Notes: generated from the sequence alone by a model not told the origin. A stretch of 64,000 nucleotides of DNA from an uncultured Acetatifactor sp. (GCA_934402315.1 CAKRTS010000014.1:37398-101397), one strand, 5' to 3'; shown: positions 1-9,463, counted from the stretch's first letter. Made by a program: numbers and translations.

Positions 1-2005
1 CCGTCTGCTTCTTTCCGTTCTGTCCATTGACCGATCCGGTCTTCGCTTTATTGGCAGCGCTGTCACCTGCGAGTGTCATTCCGCCCATTGCCGCCGCCAA
101 CGCCTTGCCCATGGCAGTGTTTGTGTTGCGGATCTGTACGGTTTTCTGCTTCTTGGCGTTACCCGACATACCTGACACATTCCCTGTCATATTGCCTGTC
201 GGTGCCGCTCCCTTCTTCTCTGCCGCAGCCGATGCCGCTTTCTTCTGGGCTGCACGCACGTCGTCCATGGTCATCCCCAGCTTATCAAGGAGCTTCATCG
301 CCGCTTCATAGGACTCAGGATGCACGCTGGTTGCATCCAGCGGGTTATCTCCGTCCAGTATCCGCATGAATCCGGCACACTGCTCAAACGCCTTCGGCCC
401 GAGCTTCGCTACCTTTAACAGCTGTTTTCTGTTGGTAAACCTTCCGTTTGTCTCACGATAATCCACGATATTCTTGGCAATCGTCTTATTGATTCCTGAA
501 ATATATTCAAGCAGGGAGACAGATGCCGTATTCAAATCAACGCCAACCTTATTTACACTGTCCTCCACCACGCCGCTCAGCGCCTCGCCGAGCTTCTTCT
601 GGTTCATATCGTGCTGATACTGCCCGACACCGATAGACTGCGGATCGATCTTTACCAGCTCCGCCAGCGGATCCTGGAGCCTTCTTGCGATGGATGCCGC
701 GCTTCTCTGTCCCACATCAAAATTCGGAAACTCCTCCGTAGCGAGCTTGCTCGCAGAATAGACGCTGGCGCCCGCTTCGTTTACAATCACATACTGTACA
801 GGTCTGTCAAGCTCCTTTAAAAGTTCCACAATAATCTGCTCCGATTCGCGGGATGCCGTTCCGTTGCCGACAGAAATTAAATCGACATTATATTTCTTAA
901 TTAATCTCTTTAATTCTGCCTTTGCCTCCTCCACCTTATTCTGGGGAGCTGTCGGATAGATCACCTTGGTATCAAGCACCTTTCCGGTAGGATCGACAAT
1001 GGCAAGCTTACATCCGGTTCTGAAGGCCGGATCCCAGCCCAGTACCACCTTTCCGGAGATCGGCGGCTGCAGCAGAAGCTGCTCCAGATTCTTTCCGAAT
1101 ACGCTGATTGCGCCATCCTCCGCCTTTTCCGTCAGATCATTCCTGATTTCTCTTTCAATAGCAGGTGCTATTAATCTCTCGTAGCTGTCCGCAATGACAT
1201 CCTGTAAGACAGGTGTTGTGTACTCATTGTCTGCGGTGATGTTTTTCTTGGCAAGATATTGTAAAATGCGTTCTTCCGGTGCATTGACTTTAACAGTCAG
1301 TACTTTTTCCGCCTCACCGCGGTTCAGTGCAAGCACTCTGTGCCCTGCAACCTTTCTGACCGGCTCCTCGAAATTATAGTACATCTCGTATACGCTCTGT
1401 GCCTTCTCATCCTTCGCGGTACTTGTAATAATTCCTTCTTCTACGGTGATCTCACGGATATAGCTTCTATAGTCAGCATTGTCCGAAATAGACTCTGCAA
1501 TAATATCCTTTGCACCCTGCAGCGCTTCCTCAGGCGTTTTCACCCGCTTCTCTTCCTCAACTTCATCGCCGGTGACATATTTTGCAGCCTCCTCTATTAC
1601 CGGACCGGATGCACTCTGCGCCAGAATAAACTCGGCAAGCCCGTCGAGTCCCTTCGCCTTCGCCACACTCGCCCTCGTCTTTCTCTTCGGCCGGTACGGG
1701 CGGTACAGATCCTCGACAACCACCAGTGTTTCAGCCGCCAGAATCTTTTCTTTCAGCTCATCCGTCAGCTTTCCCTGCTCCTCTATGCTTCCAAGCACCT
1801 GCTCCTTCTTCTCTTCCAGATTGCGGAGATAGACAAGGCGCTCATGCAGATCACGAAGCTGTTCATCGTTCAGCGATCCTGTCGCTTCCTTTCTGTATCT
1901 TGAGATGAAGGGGATTGTGTTGCCCTCGTCAATCAGCTTGACGGCAGCTTCCACCTGCCACTTCTCCACCTTGAGTTCTTCCTTGATTTTCAGAATAATG
2001 TCCAT
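1..2005 (-). CDS. tex: Tex family RNA-binding transcription accessory protein, 3' end cut by window edge
   Basis: About 668 residues are visible, read leftward off the window edge. The start is the ATG at 2005, preceded by AGGAAAAG. The N-terminus (KVEKWQVEAAVKLIDEG, IPFISRYRKE, VEDLYRPYRPK) is the Tex N-terminal domain. It is followed by the YqgF-like nuclease fold (VVLGWDPAFRTGCK, with VGNGTASRE) and a helix-hairpin-helix region (ISGINKTIAKNIVDYRE). The last ~90 visible residues are a low-complexity Ala/Gly/Lys/Asn linker (AAQKKAASAAAEKKG, later GKALAAAMGG); the usual C-terminal S1 RNA-binding domain would lie beyond the edge. Tex proteins bind nucleic acid and affect transcription in the cytoplasm. 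The long linker before S1 is the odd feature. Family call is firm; exact role is inferred. Confidence 0.93.
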   Translation of the reverse strand, partial: MDIILKIKEELKVEKWQVEAAVKLIDEGNTIPFISRYRKEATGSLNDEQLRDLHERLVYLRNLEEKKEQVLGSIEEQGKLTDELKEKILAAETLVVVEDLYRPYRPKRKTRASVAKAKGLDGLAEFILAQSASGPVIEEAAKYVTGDEVEEEKRVKTPEEALQGAKDIIAESISDNADYRSYIREITVEEGIITSTAKDEKAQSVYEMYYNFEEPVRKVAGHRVLALNRGEAEKVLTVKVNAPEERILQYLAKKNITADNEYTTPVLQDVIADSYERLIAPAIEREIRNDLTEKAEDGAISVFGKNLEQLLLQPPISGKVVLGWDPAFRTGCKLAIVDPTGKVLDTKVIYPTAPQNKVEEAKAELKRLIKKYNVDLISVGNGTASRESEQIIVELLKELDRPVQYVIVNEAGASVYSASKLATEEFPNFDVGQRSAASIARRLQDPLAELVKIDPQSIGVGQYQHDMNQKKLGEALSGVVEDSVNKVGVDLNTASVSLLEYISGINKTIAKNIVDYRETNGRFTNRKQLLKVAKLGPKAFEQCAGFMRILDGDNPLDATSVHPESYEAAMKLLDKLGMTMDDVRAAQKKAASAAAEKKGAAPTGNMTGNVSGMSGNAKKQKTVQIRNTNTAMGKALAAAMGGMTLAGDSAANKAKTGSVNGQNGKKQT

Positions 2006-2020
2006 ACTTTTCCTCATTTC

Positions 2021-2104
2021 TGCGCACGCTCTTTGCGCATATCGAGTTTGTGTCAAGTGCGCGCAGACACAAATCTCGTGATTGAAAAATCTTATTTTTC
2101 AATC
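2021..2104 (-). promoter_or_regulatory. Three consecutive hairpins in the tex leader
   Basis: Three stem-loops stand in a row just ahead of the tex ribosome binding site: TGCGCA/TGCGCA (2021-2039), an interrupted stem GAGTTTGTGTC with GACACAAATCTC (2044-2077), and a perfect 11-bp stem with a 3-nt loop (2080-2104). They lie inside the untranslated leader if the promoter at 2172-2200 is used. No T-run follows any of them in the tex direction, so they do not look like a plain terminator. They could be an RNA stability or control element, or a REP-type repeat that landed here; only one copy is seen in this window. Confidence 0.6.
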
Positions 2105-2171
2105 TTTTCTTCCTCTTCCTTCTGTTCCTGGACAGTCTGCAAAATACATCCTGCAAATGTCCGCTTTCTCT

Positions 2172-2200
2172 ATTGTACTAAAAAAATACTCCCTCTGCAA
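2172..2200 (-). promoter_or_regulatory. Candidate sigma-A promoter for tex
   Basis: On the minus strand TTGCAG (2195-2200) and TACAAT (2172-2177) are separated by exactly 17 bp. The -10 is good and the -35 matches only in TTG. It would give a leader of about 160 nt containing the three hairpins. Confidence 0.5.
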
Positions 2201-2248
2201 TCTTCATTTCTTCCCGGTTTCTTTCACTGTGTTTCTTCCGCCGATCTT

Positions 2249-2277
2249 TTTGACAGAACCCCGGAAAAATGGTATAT
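2249..2277 (+). promoter_or_regulatory. Sigma-A promoter for the 2354 gene cluster
   Basis: A perfect TTGACA (2249-2254) and TATATT (2272-2277) are spaced by 17 bp, about 75 nt upstream of the GTG start at 2354. The three rightward genes that follow (2354, 2874, 3399) are closely spaced and probably share it. The rest of the 2006-2353 gap holds the divergent tex promoter and leader hairpins. Confidence 0.75.
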
Positions 2278-2353
2278 TGTAATTGTTCTAAGACCGTGCG
2301 GACATGAACTCCCGCGCGGCAAAGCAAACACATGAACAAAAGGAGTTTAACTC

Positions 2354-2860
2354 GTGGATCTCAACGAAAATAACCGTGAAAACCAACAGCAAAGCGGAGG
2401 CTCCGACAGCGGAAACGGTTGGGAGAATGCGCGTGAAAACTGGGCGCAATGGGAAGAGCAGCAGGAAAAGAAAAACTGGGATCATTGGGATAGCAACGCC
2501 TCCCACAGCAGCTATTATAATCAGCCCACACATCCGCCCTTCGATCAGGGCTTTTCTCTCGCCGCCCTGATCTGCGGTCTGCTCTCGATTACGCTGGGCT
2601 GCTGTTATCTCTCACTGCCGGTCGGTGCAATGGGAATCCTTTTTGTACTTCTCTGCCACCGGCACGGGAAACCGCTGAACAGCAACTGCCGCACAGGACT
2701 TTGTCTCAGTGTAATCGGCTGCATCTACGGAATTTTTATTCTGGTTTACGCATTCAGCCATACGCCTGCACAGTCCACCGACAGCACTTACCTTTTTCAG
2801 CAGCAGATGAATCAGATGTATGAACGGCTCCTACAGGACGGAACCGGCACCGCAAATTGA
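2354..2860 (+). CDS. DUF4190-like small membrane protein
   Basis: 168 residues from a GTG start with AAAAGGAG 8 nt upstream. The first ~60 residues are polar and rich in Asn, Gln, Glu and Trp (NENNRENQQQSGG, WDHWDSN). Two hydrophobic segments follow at roughly 63-90 (LICGLLSITLGCC, VGAMGILFVLL) and 105-125 (GLCLSVIGCIYGIFILVY). This layout, a disordered N-terminus followed by a two-helix hairpin, resembles DUF4190-type proteins of Firmicutes, whose function is unknown. It is first in a cluster with the genes at 2874 and 3399, which are unlike each other. No enzymatic motif is visible. Confidence 0.75.
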   Translation: MDLNENNRENQQQSGGSDSGNGWENARENWAQWEEQQEKKNWDHWDSNASHSSYYNQPTHPPFDQGFSLAALICGLLSITLGCCYLSLPVGAMGILFVLLCHRHGKPLNSNCRTGLCLSVIGCIYGIFILVYAFSHTPAQSTDSTYLFQQQMNQMYERLLQDGTGTAN

Positions 2861-2873
2861 TTGGAGGAAACTT

Positions 2874-3365
2874 ATGAATCTTACGATCGGAAGCATCAAT
2901 ACAAATTTTCCGACTGTCGAGGAAAAAGCTAAGGCTGGCATACCGTTAACTCCCATGGAAGAGAAAAAAGAAACGGACCGTAAAGAACGCATGGGAATAA
3001 AAGACCCTTCCGAAGAATGTCAGACCTGCAAAAACAGAAAGTATCAGGACGGTTCCGACGAGATGGTGTCCTTCAAAAGTGCAGCTCACATCTCCCCCGA
3101 AAGCGCTGCTTCAAGAGTTCGTGCCCATGAACAGGAGCATGTCTCCAATGCGTATAAGAAGGCTGCCATGAATGACGGCAAGGTCATATCCGCCTCCGTC
3201 TCCATCCATACGGCGGTCTGCCCGGAATGTGGACGTACCTATATCTCCGGCGGAACGACTCACACGCAGATCAAATATTACAACGAGGATACTCCCTATC
3301 AGAGAGAATTAAAATCTGCCGACCGTGGAAAATATGTAGGAATGAATGCCGATTATGCGGTTTAA
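2874..3365 (+). CDS. Small conserved protein with HEXXH and CxxC motifs (putative metalloprotease-like)
   Basis: 163 residues. The ATG at 2874 is chosen because GGAGG lies 6 nt upstream; a longer in-frame reading from 2820 overlaps the previous gene and has no ribosome binding site. Visible motifs are a CxxC pair (ECQTCKNRKY, ~44-53), a helix carrying HEQEH (RAHEQEHVSNAY, ~80-91) that fits the zincin HEXXH pattern, and a second CxxC followed by Thr/Gly-rich sequence (CPECGRTYISGGTT). I recall this arrangement as a conserved Lachnospiraceae protein annotated as putative metalloprotease or SprA-related. Protease activity is inferred from HEXXH only. No signal peptide is seen, so it is probably cytoplasmic. 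Confidence 0.75.
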   Translation: MNLTIGSINTNFPTVEEKAKAGIPLTPMEEKKETDRKERMGIKDPSEECQTCKNRKYQDGSDEMVSFKSAAHISPESAASRVRAHEQEHVSNAYKKAAMNDGKVISASVSIHTAVCPECGRTYISGGTTHTQIKYYNEDTPYQRELKSADRGKYVGMNADYAV

Positions 3366-3398
3366 CCGCAGCAAAGAACATTTGAAATGAGGATTGAA

Positions 3399-4166
3399 AT
3401 GGAACGACGTATAAAGGGTTATGAACTGAAGGACAGGGCTAAAGATATTCTGCGCGGAAATTACGGCACGATCATACTCGGACAGTTTCTGTTCTGGCTG
3501 ATTATCTTCGGTGTCGTACTCGTATTCAGCTTTCCTTACCTGCTATCCTCCATCACCGCACTGTACTCTTCCGCCGGATATCAAGGCAGCACGGCACTGT
3601 ACATTTACAGGGCAGGTACGGTTATCTCCCAGATCTTGTACGGCTTTCTCGGTTTTGGTTCCTACTACCTCTGCCTGAAAATCATCTGCCGCCAGCGGAA
3701 CGGTTATCAGGATGTTTTCTTCGGTTTCCGCCGTGAAAACCTGTTAAAAACCTTAGTTCTTACAGCAGTTCGGCTTATCCTGAATTATCTTTGCCTCGGT
3801 ACGGGTCAGTATCTTGTGTCAAACTATCTGATTACCCTGGATTACCGCTGGCTGCTCTATGCACTGATTGCATACACGCTTGGATACTGTATCTATATTC
3901 CGGTGGCTCTGGCATTAGACAATACCTATTTTCTTCTGCTTGACTTCCCCGATAAAAAGATCGGTGACATCCTGAAAAGCAGCTTCCGGCTGATGAAAGG
4001 TAATCGCAAGCGCCTTTTTCTGCTGGAGCTCAGCTTTGTTCCCCTGCAGCTGCTTGCGCTTTTCACCTTCGGTGTCGGCAATCTCTGGCTCAGTCCTTAT
4101 ATGCATATGACTTATACACTGTTCTATATGGATCTCGCCAACCCCGGAAGCCTGCAAAACAGGTAA
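3399..4166 (+). CDS. DUF975 family integral membrane protein
   Basis: 255 residues. The ATG at 3399 is preferred over the one at 3387 because GAGG lies 6 nt before it. The opening (RRIKGYELKDRAKDILRGNY) is the typical DUF975 N-terminal helix. Five or six membrane segments follow, including IILGQFLFWLIIFGVVLV, ILYGFLGFGSYYLCLKI and LLALFTFGVGNLW. A conserved-looking loop (DILKSSFRLMKGNRKRLFLLELSF) precedes the last segment. DUF975 proteins are common in Clostridia and their function is unknown. It ends 17 nt before the convergent prfB stop, with no obvious terminator between them. Confidence 0.85.
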   Translation: MERRIKGYELKDRAKDILRGNYGTIILGQFLFWLIIFGVVLVFSFPYLLSSITALYSSAGYQGSTALYIYRAGTVISQILYGFLGFGSYYLCLKIICRQRNGYQDVFFGFRRENLLKTLVLTAVRLILNYLCLGTGQYLVSNYLITLDYRWLLYALIAYTLGYCIYIPVALALDNTYFLLLDFPDKKIGDILKSSFRLMKGNRKRLFLLELSFVPLQLLALFTFGVGNLWLSPYMHMTYTLFYMDLANPGSLQNR

Positions 4167-4182
4167 GCCTTTATTTCTCCAT

Positions 4183-5307
4183 CTATTGTTCGGTCACACG
4201 ATCCTTCGTGTTGATCCACTTCAGATAGCCGTTGATAAACGGATCGAGCGCGCCGTCAAGCACCGCGTCCGCATTTCCTGTCTCCACATCCGTCCTCAGA
4301 TCCTTTACCAGCTTATAGGGCTGCAATACATAGGAGCGGATCTGGTTTCCCCACGCAATATCCTTGATCTCACCGCGGATATCCGACAGCTTCTCGACAT
4401 TCGCCTCCTGCTTGAGCAGGTACAGCTTTGCCTTCAGCATCTGCATTGCCTTGTCCTTATTCTGGAACTGGCTTCTCTCATTCTGGCACTGTACCACGGT
4501 TCCGGTCGGAATATGCGTGATACGGATAGCTGATGAGGTTTTATTGATATGCTGTCCACCGGCACCGCTGCTTCGATAGGTATCGATACGGAGATCCTTC
4601 TCGTCGATCTCCACATCCACATCCTCCTCAATATCCGGCATGACATCCAGAGACACAAAGGAAGTCTGACGCTTTCCCTGTGCGTTAAACGGGGAAATAC
4701 GAACCAGTCTGTGTACTCCCTTTTCCGATTTCAGATAGCCGTAAGCATTGAGTCCGTTGACCTGAAAAGTCACGGACTTAATTCCCGCCTCGTCACCGTC
4801 CAGATAATCCAGCACTTCAACAGAAAAGCCCTTGCGCTCCGCCCATCTGGTATACATACGGTACAGCATGCTGCACCAGTCACAGCTCTCAGTTCCGCCC
4901 GCTCCGGCATTGAGCTTCAATATGGCATTGTCCTTGTCATATTCGCCGGACAGCAGCGTTGAAATCCTCAGCTCATCAAACTTCGCCTTGAAATCCTCCA
5001 GTTCACTGCGGATCTCATCCACCATCGCGCTGTCGTTTTCCTCATATCCCATCTCGATCAGCGTCAGGATGTCCTCATACTGCGTAAAGAGACCGCTGCA
5101 TTCCGCAACGGTGTCCTTCATGTTCTTCAATTCCTTCATCTTGGCGTTGGACTTGTCGGGATCATCCCAGAAACCGGGTGCCTCCATCTCCATCTCCAAC
5201 TCCTCGATCCGCTTTGACTTATTGTCAAGATCCAGAGAATCCCTCACTTCAGCCAGCGGAGTCTCATAGGTCAGAATTTCTGTTTTCATCTGATCTAATT
5301 CTACCAC
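4183..5307 (-). CDS. prfB: Peptide chain release factor 2
   Basis: About 374 residues if translation starts at GTG 5307 (VVELDQMKTEIL). A longer in-frame reading from GTG 5382 overlaps secA and adds residues unlike RF2, so it is rejected, but the ribosome binding site before 5307 is weak and the start is uncertain. The protein has the RF2 coiled N-terminal domain (RIEELEMEMEAPGFWDD), the SPF tripeptide (RISPFNAQGK) that reads UGA/UAA, and the GGQ peptidyl-hydrolysis motif (GAGGQHINKT). No in-frame TGA or CTTTGA programmed frameshift site is visible near the start, unlike many bacterial prfB genes. It follows secA at once and is probably co-transcribed with it. Confidence 0.95.
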   Translation of the reverse strand: MVELDQMKTEILTYETPLAEVRDSLDLDNKSKRIEELEMEMEAPGFWDDPDKSNAKMKELKNMKDTVAECSGLFTQYEDILTLIEMGYEENDSAMVDEIRSELEDFKAKFDELRISTLLSGEYDKDNAILKLNAGAGGTESCDWCSMLYRMYTRWAERKGFSVEVLDYLDGDEAGIKSVTFQVNGLNAYGYLKSEKGVHRLVRISPFNAQGKRQTSFVSLDVMPDIEEDVDVEIDEKDLRIDTYRSSGAGGQHINKTSSAIRITHIPTGTVVQCQNERSQFQNKDKAMQMLKAKLYLLKQEANVEKLSDIRGEIKDIAWGNQIRSYVLQPYKLVKDLRTDVETGNADAVLDGALDPFINGYLKWINTKDRVTEQ

Positions 5308-5360
5308 TTTATGCCACACTCTTTCTTTTTCATTATGGTGATACTCAGGTCGGAAAATCG

Positions 5361-7940
5361 TCAGGCCTTCCGTCCGCAGCACTGCTTATACTTCTTACCG
5401 CTTCCGCAGGGGCAGGGATCATTGGGATAGATCTTCGCGTTTTCGCGCTTCACCGGTCCCCTGGGTGCACTGTCATCCTTGTTGGTGCCGGTAACCTTCG
5501 CAACCTGCTCTCTCTCCACCTTCTGCTCTACCCTGATATGGAAGAGCAGACGGACAGTCTCTTCCTTGATATTCTGAATCATTTCATCGAACATCTTGTA
5601 TCCTCTGGTCTTGTACTCCACAAGCGGATCACGCTGTCCATATGCCTGCAGACCGATACCCTGACGAAGCTGCTCCATGTCGTCGATATGATCCATCCAC
5701 TTTCTGTCGATAACCTTTAACAAAATGACGCGCTCCAGCTCTCGTATCGCCTCCGAGTTCGGGAATTCCGTCTCCTTGGTCTCGTACAGCTTCACAGCCT
5801 CTTCCTTCAACTGCTGCTTCAGACTGTTCTTTTTCGGCTTCTTCACCCTCTCAGCCGTCACAGGTTGCAGCGGAATCGTCGGGATGAGCAGTGTATTCAG
5901 TTCATTGAAGTTCCACTCCTCCAGCTCCGCGTCCTCGTTGATGCTGATGTCCACACAGTTTTCAGCAATATCCGTAATCATCTTGTAGATGAAATCTCTC
6001 ATGCTCTCGCCATTTAGTACCCGGCGGCGCTCATCATAGATAATCTCCCTCTGCTCACTCATGACGCGGTCATATTCCAGCAGATTCTTACGGATGCCGA
6101 AGTTATTGCTCTCGATCTTCTTCTGGGCAGTCTCGATTGCATTTGTCAGTGCCTTATGCTCGATTTCCTGTCCCTCCGGGATTCCCATTGCGTTGAACAT
6201 ACTAATCAGCCGCTCGGAACCGAACAGTCTCATCAGATCATCCTGCAGGGAAATATAAAACTTCGATTCGCCGGGGTCTCCCTGACGTCCGGAACGTCCT
6301 CTCAACTGGTTATCAATACGTCTCGACTCGTGCCGTTCCGTACCGATAATCTTAAGGCCGCCCGCCGCTCTCGCTTCCTCGTCGAGCTTGATGTCCGTAC
6401 CACGGCCTGCCATGTTTGTCGCAATTGTCACCGCACCGTGCACACCTGCGTCTGCGACGATCTCCGCCTCCAGTTCATGGAACTTCGCGTTCAGCACCTT
6501 ATGCTGGATACCCCTGCGCTGGAGCATACGGCTCAGCTCCTCACTCGCCTCGATCGTGATCGTGCCGACCAGTACGGGCTGCCCCTTCGCATGCGCCGCC
6601 TCGACAGCGTCAACGATAGCGTGCAGCTTCTCCTGCTTCGTCTTATATACCGCATCCTGAAGATCCTTACGGATGACAGGACGGTTCGTGGGAATGACAA
6701 CAACATCCATGCCGTAAATCTCACGGAACTCCTTCTCCTCCGTCAGCGCCGTACCCGTCATACCGCACTTCTTCTCGAAAAGATTAAAGAAATTCTGGAA
6801 CGTGATGGATGCAAGTGTCTTGCTCTCTCTCTTTACCTTTACATGCTCCTTTGCCTCGATCGCCTGATGCAGACCGTCGGAATAACGGCGTCCCGGCATG
6901 ATACGCCCGGTAAACTCATCGACAATCAGAACCTGATCGTCCTTAACCACATAGTCCTGATCGCGGAACATCAGATTGTGCGCGCGAAGTGCCAGAATGA
7001 TGGTATGCTGTATCTCCAGATTCTCAGGATCGGCAAAGTTATCAATATGGAAAAATTCCTCGACCTTCTTCACACCGGCTTCGGTCAGGTTGATTACCTT
7101 ATCCTTCTCATTTACGATAAAGTCACCGTTCTCCTCCTGAACCACGCCCATGATGGCATCCATCTTCGTCAGCTGCTGTACATCGTCGCCGCGCTTCATG
7201 CGCCTTGCAAGCAGATCGCACATCTCATACAGAGCCGTGGACTTTCCGCTCTGGCCCGAAATAATCAGCGGTGTTCTCGCCTCATCGATCAATACCGAGT
7301 CCACCTCGTCGATGATGCAGAAATGCAGATCTCTCAGCACCAGCTGCTCCTTGTAGATTACCATGTTGTCACGCAGATAATCAAAGCCGAGCTCGTTGTT
7401 TGTCACATAGGTAATATCACAGCCGTAAGCCTTCTGACGCTCCTCGCTGGTCATGCTGTTCAGCACGACTCCGACAGACAAGCCCAGAAATTCATGTACC
7501 TGCCCCATCCACTCAGCGTCACGCTTTGCCAGATAGTCGTTGACCGTTACGATATGGACGCCCTTGCCCTCCAGCGCATTCAGATAAGCCGGTGCGGTAG
7601 ATACCAGCGTCTTTCCTTCACCGGTACGCATCTCGGCGATACGTCCCTGGTGCAGAATGATTCCACCGATCAGCTGTACGCGGTAATGCTCCATGTTCAG
7701 GACACGGCGCGCAGCCTCTCTCACCGTTGCAAACGCTTCCGGCAGCAGATCGTCCAGCGTCTCTCCTTCTCCCAGTCTCTTTTTGTATTCATCCGTCTTG
7801 CCCCGCAGCTCCTCGTCAGACAGCGCCTGCATCGCCGGGCGGAGCTCCTCGATTTTATCTACCAGAGGCATGATTCTCTTCAATTCCCTGTCACTGTGTG
7901 TACCGAATATCTTGTCAATAACCTTCACGACAATAGCCAT
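5361..7940 (-). CDS. secA: Preprotein translocase ATPase SecA
   Basis: 859 residues from ATG 7940, which has GGAAAGG just upstream. An in-frame GTG at 7982 would add 14 basic residues (NTRRRRKG) absent from SecA and has no good ribosome binding site. The protein drives export through SecYEG. Visible features are Walker A (MRTGEGKT, ~104-111), the DEAD-type Walker B ([16 protein letters not shown]), the helicase motif RGSGRQGD (shown as [12 protein letters not shown]), the helical wing and scaffold regions, and the C-terminal zinc/SecB-binding tail ([16 protein letters not shown]). Length and motif order are normal. prfB lies directly downstream, a common secA-prfB arrangement. Confidence 0.98.
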   Translation of the reverse strand: MAIVVKVIDKIFGTHSDRELKRIMPLVDKIEELRPAMQALSDEELRGKTDEYKKRLGEGETLDDLLPEAFATVREAARRVLNMEHYRVQLIGGIILHQGRIAEMRTGEGKTLVSTAPAYLNALEGKGVHIVTVNDYLAKRDAEWMGQVHEFLGLSVGVVLNSMTSEERQKAYGCDITYVTNNELGFDYLRDNMVIYKEQLVLRDLHFCIIDEVDSVLIDEARTPLIISGQSGKSTALYEMCDLLARRMKRGDDVQQLTKMDAIMGVVQEENGDFIVNEKDKVINLTEAGVKKVEEFFHIDNFADPENLEIQHTIILALRAHNLMFRDQDYVVKDDQVLIVDEFTGRIMPGRRYSDGLHQAIEAKEHVKVKRESKTLASITFQNFFNLFEKKCGMTGTALTEEKEFREIYGMDVVVIPTNRPVIRKDLQDAVYKTKQEKLHAIVDAVEAAHAKGQPVLVGTITIEASEELSRMLQRRGIQHKVLNAKFHELEAEIVADAGVHGAVTIATNMAGRGTDIKLDEEARAAGGLKIIGTERHESRRIDNQLRGRSGRQGDPGESKFYISLQDDLMRLFGSERLISMFNAMGIPEGQEIEHKALTNAIETAQKKIESNNFGIRKNLLEYDRVMSEQREIIYDERRRVLNGESMRDFIYKMITDIAENCVDISINEDAELEEWNFNELNTLLIPTIPLQPVTAERVKKPKKNSLKQQLKEEAVKLYETKETEFPNSEAIRELERVILLKVIDRKWMDHIDDMEQLRQGIGLQAYGQRDPLVEYKTRGYKMFDEMIQNIKEETVRLLFHIRVEQKVEREQVAKVTGTNKDDSAPRGPVKRENAKIYPNDPCPCGSGKKYKQCCGRKA

Positions 7941-8005
7941 ACCTTTCCGTCGTCTGCGAGTATTACTGCCCTCATCAGACACCTTGTTTATAAACCATAT
8001 TGTCC

Positions 8006-8034
8006 ATTGTAACAGAATTTACAGCCAGATTCAA
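8006..8034 (-). promoter_or_regulatory. Candidate sigma-A promoter for secA-prfB
   Basis: On the minus strand TTGAAT (8029-8034) and TACAAT (8006-8011) are 17 bp apart, 66 nt upstream of the secA ATG at 7940. It lies back to back with the rightward promoter at 8085-8113. Confidence 0.6.
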
Positions 8035-8084
8035 CATAAAGCTGCCGGCATAGAATTAACAATTTGTAAATTTCCTGTTAAAGT

Positions 8085-8113
8085 TTGACTTTCCCAGGGG
8101 AAAATATTATAAT
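8085..8113 (+). promoter_or_regulatory. Sigma-A promoter for the HD-GYP gene
   Basis: TTGACT (8085-8090) and a perfect TATAAT (8108-8113) are spaced by 17 bp, about 66 nt before the ATG at 8179. One of the best promoter matches in the window. Confidence 0.8.
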
Positions 8114-8178
8114 TTTATCATTAAAACAAACCCCATTCCTGAGGTTTCAGGCACAAGGTTTACAGGTTACTGAAAGGC

Positions 8179-9276
8179 ATGAGGCTTAATATGAAAAGGT
8201 TATCCACAATGCAGCTGGTTCCCGGGATGATAACCGGAGCCGATATTCTGGACATGGACGGACAGCTGATTCTTTCAAAGGGAACCGAGCTGACTGACCG
8301 TCTGATTACAAAACTTGATATGTATGGCATTCTGACCGTCTCTATTACAGACAACATTCCTCTTCCCGAAGCACCGGAGATTATCTCTGCCCCGAGGGAG
8401 CCCTCCTACTCTGCGCGCATCCGAAATTCTCCGGCCTTCCGGCAGTTCCGGCAGGAATACGAACTGAATCTCACCTCTTTTAAACAGGCAATAAATCGTG
8501 TTGTAGAGAAGAATATGCCCCTCGACATCGAGGAACTGCTGACACAGGCTTTGAATATCACGGCCCTTGGCCAGAATCCGAACAGTATTCTCTCAATGCT
8601 CCACAACATGCGGGAATACGACGATTCCACCTATGCCCACTGCATTAACGTAGCCCTGCTCTGCAACATTTTTGCGACCTGGCTGCGCTTCGACAAACGC
8701 CAGATCCAGCTGGCAACCGGCTGCGGACTGCTGCACGATGTCGGCAAGCTCCATATCCCGCACCATATTCTGACAAAGCCCAGCCATCTGACCGAGAATG
8801 AATACAGCGAAATTCAAAAGCATCCGGTCATCGGCTACCGGCTTCTGAAAAAAGCCGGGGCAAGCATCCACATCCAGAACGCCGCCCTGATGCACCATGA
8901 GCGCATGGACGGTTCCGGCTATCCTCTGCATTGCCAGAGCACGCAGATTGACAAATACGCCCGCATCGTGGCGATTGCGGATGTCTACGACGCCATGACA
9001 GCCACAAGAGTCTACCGCGGACCGATGTGCCCCTTCCGGGTCATAGAGCTTTTTGAATCAGAAGGCTTCCGCAAATATGACGTGGAATATCTGCTCGTCA
9101 TCCTCGAAAATATCGTGAACACCTACATCCAGAACCGCTGCCGCCTTTCTGACGGCAGAGAAGGCGACATCATTTATATCAACAAATTCACACTTTCGCG
9201 CCCCATCGTCCAGTGCGGCACCCAGTACGTCGACCTGTCCGAATGCCCGCACCTGACCGTGGAGACGCTGTTGTAA
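8179..9276 (+). CDS. HD-GYP domain phosphodiesterase (cyclic-di-GMP type)
   Basis: 365 residues from ATG 8179 with GAAAGG upstream. Residues ~1-60 form a small domain (GMITGADILDMDGQLILSKG) often found ahead of HD-GYP modules. The HD-GYP domain spans ~130-320: HCINVALLCN, the HD pair in LLHDVGKLHIP, a further His in KHPVIGYRLL, HHERMDGSGYPL carrying the GYP signature, and IADVYDAMT. In known members this domain hydrolyses cyclic-di-GMP. A C-terminal segment of ~50 residues follows. No membrane segment is seen, so the enzyme is probably cytoplasmic and soluble. It stands alone with its own strong promoter; the ligand is inferred from family membership. Confidence 0.9.
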   Translation: MRLNMKRLSTMQLVPGMITGADILDMDGQLILSKGTELTDRLITKLDMYGILTVSITDNIPLPEAPEIISAPREPSYSARIRNSPAFRQFRQEYELNLTSFKQAINRVVEKNMPLDIEELLTQALNITALGQNPNSILSMLHNMREYDDSTYAHCINVALLCNIFATWLRFDKRQIQLATGCGLLHDVGKLHIPHHILTKPSHLTENEYSEIQKHPVIGYRLLKKAGASIHIQNAALMHHERMDGSGYPLHCQSTQIDKYARIVAIADVYDAMTATRVYRGPMCPFRVIELFESEGFRKYDVEYLLVILENIVNTYIQNRCRLSDGREGDIIYINKFTLSRPIVQCGTQYVDLSECPHLTVETLL

Positions 9277-9280
9277 CTCA

Positions 9281-9426
9281 CAGCTGTCAGGATGCACCTG
9301 ACCACAAGCAGTGCACTCTGGAGCCGCCGGCACTTAGATGCCGTATTCTGGCATCTTATGTGCCACTGCGAGCGGAAGGTAGCGCGAGCGTGCCTGCGGT
9401 GGTCTGTGCATCCTGCGCAGCGTCAC
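9281..9426 (+). repeat. Structured intergenic repeat, copy A
   Basis: First of six copies of a ~150-nt element. The ends are complementary: GATGCAC...GACCAC at the left pairs with GTGGTC...GTGCATC at the right, and the extreme ends GCTG/CAGC replace GTTG/CAAC of other copies. Inside, GCAGTG pairs with CACTGC, GGCAC with GTGCC and AGATGCC with GGCATCT. A hairpin near the right end has the loop GCGA. Conserved unpaired segment: CTCTGGAGCCGCC. It lies between the HD-GYP gene and the pectin methylesterase gene. Confidence 0.85.
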
Positions 9427-9463
9427 TTGCAAAAAACACCAAACAATAAGGAGCCCTTTTGCC

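Noticed and set aside
5280..5382. Programmed +1 frameshift at the start of prfB
   Set aside because: No CTTTGA or in-frame TGA is present; the only nearby stop in another frame is TAG, which RF2 does not read.
6156..8012. Long plus-strand open frame (618 codons) opposite secA
   Set aside because: It is the antisense shadow of secA, which has full family motifs; the plus-strand product shows no domain and no start signal.
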